In this document: in pieces, positions 1-7,868 of the stretch
Position numbering within the stretch: the stretch's first letter is position 1
How the letters are laid out: each line of letters opens with the position of its first letter
From: Aldehydirespirator sp965219165
GTDB taxonomy: Bacteria > Actinomycetota > Acidimicrobiia > Acidimicrobiales > Aldehydirespiratoraceae
DNA length: 64,000 nucleotides
Assembly: GCA_965219165.1 (NCBI GenBank)
Contig: CBDCMW010000002.1
Span: 62,001 to 126,000 of the forward strand
Direction of reading: 5' to 3'
The notes under the pieces: model-generated
The model's input: the letters and a program-made list of their open reading frames with translations, nothing else
Told to the model about the DNA's origin: nothing
Database searches by the model: none
Position numbers and translations under genes: made by a program

Positions 1-36
1 GCCTCGGACGAGGAGGGGCAGGACACCCCTTGGACG

Positions 37-2246
37 ATGGGCGTGACAGAAACTGAACACAGCGACGCCCCGATCGGGCTGCTACCACAGGACGACCTGC
101 TTGAAGACGACCTGCTTGAAGACATGGTCTCCGACGCTGAGATCGTCGGCAATCGCGGCGGCGCGCCATCCGATGATCCTCCGATGATCGTTCCGGTGCG
201 GGCCTACTACTTCAGCCGGGCCGAGGACACGCTGCGCAGCATCTCGGCGCAGTTTCTGCACACACCGAAGCGCTGGCGGGAGCTCCAGTCGCTCAACACG
301 GCCAGCCCCGGAGTCGCCGCCGTGGGGCCCGACAGCCCTCTCCCGGTAGGGACCGCGCTGGCACTGCCGGGCGACCCCCTGCCTTGGGGCAAGCCCGACC
401 CGGTGTACCTGTGGACCCTCGCCGAGAAGTTCCTGTTCACCGCGTGGGGCCGGGAGCCGACGCCGGAGGAGGTCGTCCCATTCTGGAGAGGGCTGACCAG
501 CGGCTCTCAACTCGAGGCCGGGGAATTCGTCAGACCGGAGCATCTGGCCGCGCCGGAGTTCGTGACAAGCGCGATGCCGGCACCCGATGCCACCGACGAA
601 CCCCCGCCCGCGCCAGCACCCGAAGACCTCCCTCCGGTCGAGCCCGCGCCGGCACCCGAAGACCTCCCTCCGGTCGAGCCCGAGACCCGACCCGCCTACC
701 AATCACCAGTACCCCCACCCCACCAACCACCCCTCGAGCCGGCCGCCTTCCAACCGCCGCCACCGCCGGCGTACGAGTCGCCCGTACCCCCAACCCACGA
801 ACCACCACCGCCGGCGTACGAGTCGCCCGTACCCCCAACCCACGAACCACCACCGCCGGCGTACGAGTCGCCCGTACCCCCAACCCACGAACCACCACCG
901 CCGGCGTACGAGTCGCCCGTACCCCCAACCCACGAACCACCACCGCCGGCGTACGAGTCGCCCGTACCCCCAACCCACGAACCACCACCGCCGGCGTACG
1001 AGTCGCCCGTACCCCCAACCCACGAACCACGCCGGCGTACGAGTCGCCCGTACCCCCAACCCACGAACCACCCCTCGAGCCAGTCGCCCTCCAGCCGCCC
1101 CCACCCCGATACGAGTCTCCCGAGGCCCCAACCCACGCACCGCCCCCGCCGATGCCGCCAAGGCCGGGGGTTCCCGATCTCGGACCCATCGAGCCCGAAG
1201 TGCCCTATGTGGAGGCCGAGGCGCCGCGCATGCCGAGCTTCCTGCCCTCACTCACCGGTGCCGAATCCGCCGCGCCAGCCCCGGAGTCAGAGGTGGTGGC
1301 GTCCTCGAGCCGGGGCCTGGCCGGCACCGCCGTAGGTGACGCCATGATGCTGTGGCAGCTGTCCCGGCTCCGTCGCCGGCGCGACGGAAGGCCGGACGCC
1401 GCAGACCCGATGGAAGAGTTGCTCAGGCAGAGCGCCCGCGTCGACACGCTCAGTTTCATCGAGGTCGCGATGCGCCATCTGCGGGCGGTCACCGTCGAGC
1501 GACTGCGAGAGAAGCCCGCCGTGCTGGCCGTGCGGGTCGGCACCTACGGATTCGAGGTGCTTCTCAACCGTCCGACGCAGGCCCCGGAAGGCTGGCAGAC
1601 AGCCTCTGGGGGCTACGTATTGGAGCTGCCGCAGGGAGTCACCGTCGAGAACCTCGACGTCACCACCCAGGGCCCCACCCTGTGCCCTGCCCTCGTCCCG
1701 GTGGGCGACACCCTGGAGGGCCCCCTGCTGCTGAACGTCGAGGAGATCGGCTGCCTGATCGTGTCCGGGCCCGGCTCGCCCTCGGTGAACCTGCTCAACG
1801 CCGTCGTCGGAACGCTGGGCTCCTCTCCCCTCGCGGGGGACATTCGCATCATCACCGTCGGGCTCGACACCCCGGCGGGCCTCCCCGGCTGGGAGCGGGT
1901 GCACGCCACCAGCTTCGACTCCCCCCAACTGGAGGAACTCCTCTCCACCGCCCACACCGGCAGCGGCGCATCCCTCGACGTCCTGGTGGTGGGCCCCGGC
2001 AACGACCTGCTCATCCAGCGGGCCGGCCAGGTGGCCACCACCCCCGGATCGCGCCTCGCCCTCGTCGGGGCCACCTCCTCGGTGGCGGCCCGTTGGCCGT
2101 GGCGCATCCACGTGGACAAGACCACCACCGCCGTCGTGCACCCCATCGCCTGCACGATGGCCGCAGCCCAGGCGAGGGCACCTGCAATGTCCCAACTGTT
2201 GAGCGAGGCCAACGACCCCTCGCTTCTTGCTCCCCCGAGGTTCTAG
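37..2246 (+). pseudogene. LysM/Pro-rich repeat protein, apparent frameshift near 1030
   Basis: The first part (frame of 37) has a LysM-like stretch near residues 55-110, then a proline-rich linker with 15-residue repeats (PAYESPVPPTHEPPP). The last repeat unit is 41 instead of 45 bp, so the reading frame changes at about 1030. The rest, from roughly 1033 to 2246 in the third frame, contains an RLRRRR segment and a domain resembling the central region of actinobacterial LysM-BTAD proteins (VLAVRVGTYGFEVLL, LCPALVPVG, LLLNVEEIG). As written, the first frame stops at 1335. A restored protein would be about 735 residues. The four-base loss lies in a tandem repeat, so it may be real slippage, phase variation or an assembly error. 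The true start may be upstream of the window. Confidence 0.6.
762..1073 (+). repeat. 45-bp in-frame tandem repeat, 7 units
   Basis: The motif GTACGAGTCGCCCGTACCCC recurs at 771, 816, 861, 906, 951, 996 and 1037. Six steps of exact 45-bp periodicity are followed by one of 41 bp. Each unit encodes PAYESPVPPTHEPPP in the first frame. A two-unit 36-bp repeat (encoding APAPEDLPPVEP) lies just upstream at about 610-680. Confidence 0.9.
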
Positions 2247-3872
2247 ATGAGACCTGCTCCAGCCTCCCCCACGCCGGCTCGCGTGTCGGCGCGCCCCCGG
2301 ATCCTCAAGTCGTCCCGAAGATGGGCCTTTGCGCTGAGCGGAGCCCTCACCGTACTCTGCCTCACCGCGGCCGCCTGCGGCGGAGGCGACAGCGGCAGCA
2401 CGTCCGAGACCCAGACGGCAGGCTCCGAGGCCGTGTCGGCGGAGCCGGGCCCCTCCAGCGACTTCATGGCCACCAGGCCCGGCGTCGGCATCGCCGCCGC
2501 GGCCGGCAACCCCCAGGCGATCCGGGGCGACAACCCCTGCGAACAGCCTGGAGCAGCCTCCGACCCCATCATCATCTCCTACATAGGCGCCAACCTGGCC
2601 GACCTGGACGACGTGGGACTCGAGGCGATCGTCGTGGAGGAGCCCGGCCTCATCATCGACGCCTACGTGAACGAGGTGAACTTCAACGGCGGGATCAACG
2701 GCCGCTGCGTCGAGTTCGTCCCCCAGCTCTGGAGCCTGGCCGACCCCGCGGGCAGCTTCACCCAGATCTGCACCGACCTGCCGCCCCAGCAGCCGGTGTT
2801 CTACTTCACGCTCAGGCTCTACGACGCGACCACCCAGTGCCTAACCATCGGCGCACAGATCCCCGCCATAGGTCTCTACGCCTCCACCCCGGCGGCGACC
2901 TTCGCCCAGACCGGCGACCGGCTCTACATCGACGACGGCACGGTGGAGCAAATCCTCTCGGCCAGCCTCGACGTGGCTCTGTCATCGAATGTCATCAACA
3001 CGAGCGATAGCGTGGGCCTGCTGCACGGCAGCGGCTCCAGCGCCGGAATGGACATATCGGAGTCCCGAGCCATCATCGACAACTTCGGGCTCGACACCGT
3101 GGCCGCCTTGGACATTCCCGTGGAGTACGGGGATTTGCAGCTTCTGCTCGCAGAGAAACGCGTGCGCCTGCTGGAGGTCGACCTGACTGACGACGAACAG
3201 GCCGAAGCGCAACGCAACCTTGCCGCCCTACCACCCGAGTTGGCCGATCTGTTCAGCCAGATGGAACAATTCTACCTCGACGCCGCCAATCGCTTCAAGG
3301 ATGCGGGAGTGACCGCGGTGGCGGCCACCGCGGACTGGTCCGACGTGCGCCGCATGATACGGGCCGCGGAGCTGGTCGACTGGGTCCCGACATGGGTCGC
3401 CAACGACATCCAGCCCGCGACGATCGTTCTGGCCGACGTCCCCAAGCGACAGGCCAAGAACCTGATCTTGGTCAGCTCGCGGAGAGCCGCCGGAGACGAG
3501 GTCCCCGCACTCGACCAGGGATGCATCACCCTGCGCAATACCGCCTCGGATGCGCCCCCGTTCGCCCACCGGCGCCACACCGACGCCTGGACGCTCATCA
3601 CCGCCACCTGCGACTACCTAGACGTGGCCTTCAGCGCCATGACAAGGGTGCAGGGCGAGATCACTGCAGACACATTCGTCGAGGCGCTCAAGAACACACA
3701 CTACGAAACCCAGTACGGAGGTCTTATCACGTTCTCGTCCGCCGATCTCACCGGCGCCGAGCGCTTCAGGGTGTTGCAGGCCGACCCCGAGTGCGTCCTG
3801 AACTTCTGGGGATGCATGCGCTCCACCACCGACTGGCTCCTGCCGGCCAACACGGTCGGCGCGAGCGGCTAG
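2247..3872 (+). CDS. Type I periplasmic-binding lipoprotein (branched-chain amino acid type)
   Basis: The ATG follows the upstream TAG directly (TAGATG). A basic N-terminus and hydrophobic segment end in the lipobox LTAAAC (Cys about residue 44), so this should be an extracytoplasmic lipoprotein. The mature part has the layout of Peripla_BP_6/LivJ-like proteins: a first beta strand (IIISYIGAN), an EVNFNGGINGR segment, and a C-terminal VEALKNTHYETQYGG segment. It heads a cluster with a second, unrelated binding protein, two permeases and an ATPase. Its partner is probably this transporter. Ligand unknown. Confidence 0.75.
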   Translation: MRPAPASPTPARVSARPRILKSSRRWAFALSGALTVLCLTAAACGGGDSGSTSETQTAGSEAVSAEPGPSSDFMATRPGVGIAAAAGNPQAIRGDNPCEQPGAASDPIIISYIGANLADLDDVGLEAIVVEEPGLIIDAYVNEVNFNGGINGRCVEFVPQLWSLADPAGSFTQICTDLPPQQPVFYFTLRLYDATTQCLTIGAQIPAIGLYASTPAATFAQTGDRLYIDDGTVEQILSASLDVALSSNVINTSDSVGLLHGSGSSAGMDISESRAIIDNFGLDTVAALDIPVEYGDLQLLLAEKRVRLLEVDLTDDEQAEAQRNLAALPPELADLFSQMEQFYLDAANRFKDAGVTAVAATADWSDVRRMIRAAELVDWVPTWVANDIQPATIVLADVPKRQAKNLILVSSRRAAGDEVPALDQGCITLRNTASDAPPFAHRRHTDAWTLITATCDYLDVAFSAMTRVQGEITADTFVEALKNTHYETQYGGLITFSSADLTGAERFRVLQADPECVLNFWGCMRSTTDWLLPANTVGASG

Positions 3873-3887
3873 CGGAGCAGGCACCCG

Positions 3888-4961
3888 ATGGCCGGCCGTC
3901 GCGCACTGCGAGCCCTGGGAGCGCTTCTGGTTGGCGCGGCCCTGGTGGCGGCATCCTGCGGCAGCACCACGGTGGCCCCCTTGGCGGACGCGCCAGCACA
4001 GGAAGCGGGCAGCCACCAGTCCGAGCCGGCGCGCATCCGCCTCGCGCTGGCTCCGGATCCTGTCTGGGAGTGGCTGAAGGATTCCGGCACCGTCGCCAAG
4101 TGGGAGACGACCCACAACATCAAGATCGAGGCCAGCAGCCCCTTCGACCAGTTCTCCGCCTTCGCCGGAGGCCACGCCGATGTGGTTGTGATCAACGCCC
4201 TCGAAGTGCCGCAGTTCGTGGAGCAGTCCGACCGCGAGCCCGTCGTAGTCGGCCGGTTCACCACCGACCGCAGCTTCTTGGCCGTGAGGCGCACCTCCAG
4301 AGCCGAAACCCTCGACGACCTCGTCGAGGCCAGGATCACCGTCGACAGCGCGCTGGGCTCCGCCCTGCTGTGGGGCATCATCGCCGACGCCCTGCACGAC
4401 CTGGAGTTCCGGGTGGACAGTCCCGACTTCGACCTAGTGGTGGTGGAATCCGCGAGCGTCGCCGACCTGGTGATGCGAGGCGATGTGGAAGCGTGCATCT
4501 GCCTGCCCGACTTCAGCGTCTCGCATTTAGCCGACGGCCGGCTGCGCCCGCTGTACGGCGGCAAGTCGGCGGCAGAGATCTACGCCGACGACGTGATGGG
4601 AGAACCTGAGGCGCTGCCCGTCGCGGACGCCTTCATCGTGGACGAGCAATGGCTCGCCCAGAACCGCGACGCGGTGGCGGCTCTGCTGGGGCTGTGGGAC
4701 GTGGGCCTGCAGAACTGGGCGTCACAGAAGGAGCAGCTCATCGCCAACTATCCGCACCTCCTCTCAGTGCAGACCGACGAGGAGATCGCGTGGATGACCG
4801 ACTATGTGGAAGCACACGATTGGGTGCTGCCATCGGTCTATCTGACGCAGGATGATTCAGGAATACAGACCGGCATCTTCGCCCGGATGCAAAGCCTCGG
4901 GCTGGTTCCGGACGACGCCCGCCAACCCGGGTTGGACCTGTCCTTCTCGATGGCTTCCTAG
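3888..4961 (+). CDS. NMT1/SsuA-type substrate-binding lipoprotein
   Basis: The signal peptide ends in a lipobox (LVAASC, about residue 24). The mature protein is a type II binding fold of the NitT/TauT/THI5 class: RLALAPDP start, FAGGHADVVVINALEVPQF, a DLVEARITVDSALGSALLWGII segment spread over about 150-175, then IVDEQWLAQNRDAVAALL. This class usually feeds permeases of the type encoded next (4976 and 5830), so it is the more conventional receptor of the system. Fifteen bases separate it from the preceding lipoprotein gene. Ligands of this class include sulfonates, nitrate, pyrimidine precursors and aromatics; no choice can be made here. Confidence 0.75.
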   Translation: MAGRRALRALGALLVGAALVAASCGSTTVAPLADAPAQEAGSHQSEPARIRLALAPDPVWEWLKDSGTVAKWETTHNIKIEASSPFDQFSAFAGGHADVVVINALEVPQFVEQSDREPVVVGRFTTDRSFLAVRRTSRAETLDDLVEARITVDSALGSALLWGIIADALHDLEFRVDSPDFDLVVVESASVADLVMRGDVEACICLPDFSVSHLADGRLRPLYGGKSAAEIYADDVMGEPEALPVADAFIVDEQWLAQNRDAVAALLGLWDVGLQNWASQKEQLIANYPHLLSVQTDEEIAWMTDYVEAHDWVLPSVYLTQDDSGIQTGIFARMQSLGLVPDDARQPGLDLSFSMAS

Positions 4962-4975
4962 CGAGGACACAGAGC

Positions 4976-5800
4976 ATGTTGACCGTCCCCTCAGTCACGC
5001 CCGACGCCATATCGGAGCTCTCCGCCCGCGAGATGCGCCGGGCGATCCTGCGCCGCTGGGTGTTCCGATTCAGCGTCCTGATCGGCTGGATCGCGTTCGT
5101 CGGCGTCTGGTACCTCTTCTCCCGGCTGGTCTTCAGCCCCCAGCAGCTCCCGGAGCCCCATGTAGTGGCCAGCGAGTCGTGGACCCTCATCACCGAACGC
5201 GACCTCCGCACCAACATGCAAGCCAGCCTGCTGAGGGTTCTGGGCGGCTTCCTGCTCGCGGTGGTGGTGAGCACCGGACTGGGCTGGCTGATCGCCTACA
5301 ACGCCTGGTGGCGGACTCTTCTGCACACCATCGTCCAGCTCGTGGCGAGCACGCCCATCGTGAGCCTGGCCATCCTCACCCTGGTCGTCTTCGGCGTGTC
5401 GTCGCTGGGACCGGTCATCACCACCGCGGTCGTCGCCACGCCCTACATCATGATGAACGTCGCCCAGGGGCTGACCTCTGTGGACCGCAGGCTCATCGTC
5501 ATGAGCGAGTCCTTCGGCCGCACCCGGTCCCAGATCATCTCGGGAGTCCTGCTCCCGTCGTCGCTCATATCAGTGCTGGCCGGGGCTCGGCTGGCCTTCG
5601 CCGTGGCATGGCGCGTGGAGCTCCTCACAGAGATCTTCGCCGCCTCCGAAGGGGTGGGATTCCAGATCCGCCGCAGCTTCGAGAGCTACGACGTGCGCGG
5701 CATGATCGCCTGGACGGTGCTGTACATCGCCGTGATGCTCATCTTCGAGAATCTCATCTTCCGCCAGATCGAACACCGACTACAGGGACGCGCCACGTAG
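4976..5800 (+). CDS. ABC transporter permease (SsuC/TauC type) 1
   Basis: Integral membrane protein of 274 residues with about six hydrophobic segments and the BPD_transp_1 cytoplasmic loop: SESFGRTRSQIISGVLLPSS corresponds to the EAA motif contacting the ATPase. A TEIFAASEGVGFQIR segment near the C-terminus is typical of NitT/TauT permeases. The start ATG is 15 bases after the binding protein and is preceded by GAGGA. Together with the permease at 5830 it should form a heterodimeric channel. Confidence 0.85.
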   Translation: MLTVPSVTPDAISELSAREMRRAILRRWVFRFSVLIGWIAFVGVWYLFSRLVFSPQQLPEPHVVASESWTLITERDLRTNMQASLLRVLGGFLLAVVVSTGLGWLIAYNAWWRTLLHTIVQLVASTPIVSLAILTLVVFGVSSLGPVITTAVVATPYIMMNVAQGLTSVDRRLIVMSESFGRTRSQIISGVLLPSSLISVLAGARLAFAVAWRVELLTEIFAASEGVGFQIRRSFESYDVRGMIAWTVLYIAVMLIFENLIFRQIEHRLQGRAT

Positions 5801-5829
5801 CGCCCGCCGACACCGAGGCCGAATGACCC

Positions 5830-6825
5830 ATGACTGACGTCGCCAACAGAGCCCCGGCCCCGCCGAGGCCCAACGACCCCACCCCCCAGGCCACCCGTGG
5901 CGCCCCGGCCCCGCCGAGGGCCAACGACCCCACGACATTCGCCAGCGGATTCCAGGAACTCCCCACTCTTCCCGTCGGGGACCTCCGCCCGGTCGGCGAC
6001 CGCAGCTACTCCGCGCCCCGCCGGGTGCTGCGCCGGCCGTGGGTGGTGCAGCTGATCGCCTTCCTGATCCTGATTGCTATCTGGCAATACCTCACCGTCG
6101 TCAGCGACCGGGTTCCCAGCATCGAGAAGGTCGTGTCGTTCATGGTCACCGAGATCACCGGGGGCTCCCACGGCGGCCTGCTTGTCGGCGAGTTCTGGGG
6201 TCCGCTCGGCCTCAGCCTGCAGCGCTACGCCATAGGCCTGGCCATCGGCATCCCCGCAGGGGTGGTGCTGGGCCTGCTCATGGGCACCTCCAGCTGGATC
6301 CGGGGGCTGCTCAACGACACCACGCTCGTGCTGCTGGCGCTCCCCGCGGTGGTATGGGCCTTCCTCGCATCGCTGTGGTTCGGCCTCACCTCCACCGCCC
6401 CGATCATCGCCGTGGTGCTGACCGCCATCCCGTTCGTGGCCATCAACTTCAGCTCGGGCGTGCGCGGCATCGATCCGGCGCTGGTCGAGATGTCCAAGTC
6501 GTACAAGGTGTCGCGCCGCAACCGGATAGTCGACCTGCTCCTAGGCGGCACCCTCCCCAACGCCTTCACCGGGGTGCGGCTGGCCTTCACGACCGGGTGG
6601 AACAGCCTGCTCATCGTGGAATGGTTCGGCGCCACCGCGGGGGTCGGCTGGCGGGCCCGGTTCTGGTACGACGCCCTGCGCTACCCCGGCTTCGTGGGCT
6701 GGGTGTTCCTGTTCGTGCTGCTGATCACCGTGCTCGACCGCCTCGTGCTGCGACGGCTCGAGCGCTACGCGTTCCAGTGGAACCAGAAGCCGACGCTCAC
6801 CTTCGCCGAGGACTGGGGCGTGTGA
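5830..6825 (+). CDS. ABC transporter permease (SsuC/TauC type) 2
   Basis: 331 residues. The first 50 or so residues are a proline-rich cytoplasmic extension containing two copies of APAPPR(P/A)NDPT, encoded by an imperfect 54-bp duplication. The rest is a six-segment BPD_transp_1 permease with the EAA-like loop EMSKSYKVSRRNRIVDLLLGG and EWFGATAGVGWRARFW. It differs clearly from permease 1, so the pore is probably a heterodimer. A GC-rich inverted repeat (GAGCGCGCTC) follows the stop and precedes the ATPase gene. Confidence 0.85.
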   Translation: MTDVANRAPAPPRPNDPTPQATRGAPAPPRANDPTTFASGFQELPTLPVGDLRPVGDRSYSAPRRVLRRPWVVQLIAFLILIAIWQYLTVVSDRVPSIEKVVSFMVTEITGGSHGGLLVGEFWGPLGLSLQRYAIGLAIGIPAGVVLGLLMGTSSWIRGLLNDTTLVLLALPAVVWAFLASLWFGLTSTAPIIAVVLTAIPFVAINFSSGVRGIDPALVEMSKSYKVSRRNRIVDLLLGGTLPNAFTGVRLAFTTGWNSLLIVEWFGATAGVGWRARFWYDALRYPGFVGWVFLFVLLITVLDRLVLRRLERYAFQWNQKPTLTFAEDWGV

Positions 6826-6889
6826 GCGCGCTCGCTGGCGCGCGACGCGCCGAGCAACACCAAGACCGCAATGACCAAGGAGGGGCCCG

Positions 6890-7657
6890 ATGGCGACTGT
6901 CCTGATAGAGAACCTGACCAAGATATACCCCCCGACGATCACCTACCCGCACCGGGTACAGGCCCTCGGAGGGGTCAACATGTCGGTCACCGGCAACGTG
7001 TTCGTGGCCGTGCTCGGCCCCTCGGGCAGCGGCAAGACAACACTGCTGAACATCATGGCCGGCGTGGAGACGCCCACGTCCGGCTCGGTGAGGACCGTCC
7101 AGGACGGCGTGCCCGCCCAGGTCGGCTACGTGTTCCAGGAGCCCCGGCTGCTGCCGTGGCGCACCGTGCTCAACAACATGCTGTACGTCCAGGACCGCAA
7201 GTCCGACCGGTCACGCCGCGAGGCCGAGTTCTACCTGACCATGGTGGGGCTCAACGAGGTCGCCCACCTGTACCCGTCGCAGCTCTCGGCCGGCATGCAG
7301 CAGCGGGTCGGCATCGCCCGGGCGTTCCTGGTGAACCCCGACATCCTGCTGATGGACGAGCCCTTCAGCCACATGGACGCCCTGACCGGGCGGTCTCTGC
7401 GCGAGTACCTCCAGAGGGTGTGGCTCCACACCCGCAAGACGGCGCTGTTCGTGACCCACGACGTGTCCGAGGCGGTGGAGTTGGCCGACCGGATCCTGAT
7501 GCTGCGGCCCGGCGGCGTGGTGTTCGACGACATCCCCGTCAACCTGCCCCGCCCCCGCAACCCCGACGACCCGGCAGTGCGAGCTGTGGAGGGCGAGGTG
7601 CTGCGCCGGTTCGACTCCATGGAGGCGGCCGTGCGCTTCGGAAATCAAGCCCACTAG
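6890..7657 (+). CDS. ABC transporter ATPase (NitT/TauT type)
   Basis: 255 residues with all ATPase motifs: Walker A GPSGSGKTT, Q-loop VFQEPRLLPW, signature LSAGMQQRVGIARAF, Walker B ILLMDEPF, D-loop and the switch His in FVTHD. AAGGAGGGG ends about three bases before the ATG. It energises the import system encoded from 2247; the same ATPase must serve both permeases because no second one is present. Confidence 0.9.
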   Translation: MATVLIENLTKIYPPTITYPHRVQALGGVNMSVTGNVFVAVLGPSGSGKTTLLNIMAGVETPTSGSVRTVQDGVPAQVGYVFQEPRLLPWRTVLNNMLYVQDRKSDRSRREAEFYLTMVGLNEVAHLYPSQLSAGMQQRVGIARAFLVNPDILLMDEPFSHMDALTGRSLREYLQRVWLHTRKTALFVTHDVSEAVELADRILMLRPGGVVFDDIPVNLPRPRNPDDPAVRAVEGEVLRRFDSMEAAVRFGNQAH

Positions 7658-7868
7658 CCCCCGGCGACGGTAGAATGGGAGCGGGACCGACGGCGAAATA
7701 CGTGTGGTTACGATCATGCCGGTCAGTTAGCCTGGACCAGTTCCGCGGTGCCTGTGATTGCGGCAGGTGCGCGGCAATGAGATCCGACGCAGTTCCAAGC
7801 CCTGACACTAGCCGGTGGCATCGGAGGGCGAGACGCGGCGGCGGCGCGCTGCTTGCGCCAGGCGGGTT
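7658..7868. other. Convergent intergenic region
   Basis: About 210 bases between the transporter ATPase gene (plus) and the sensor-regulator gene (minus). No coding signal and no clear stem followed by T-run were found. Confidence 0.5.

Noticed and set aside
384..1030. Separate gene starting at 384
   Set aside because: This part is only an open shadow frame across the Pro-rich repeat; the frame becomes real after the 4-base deletion.
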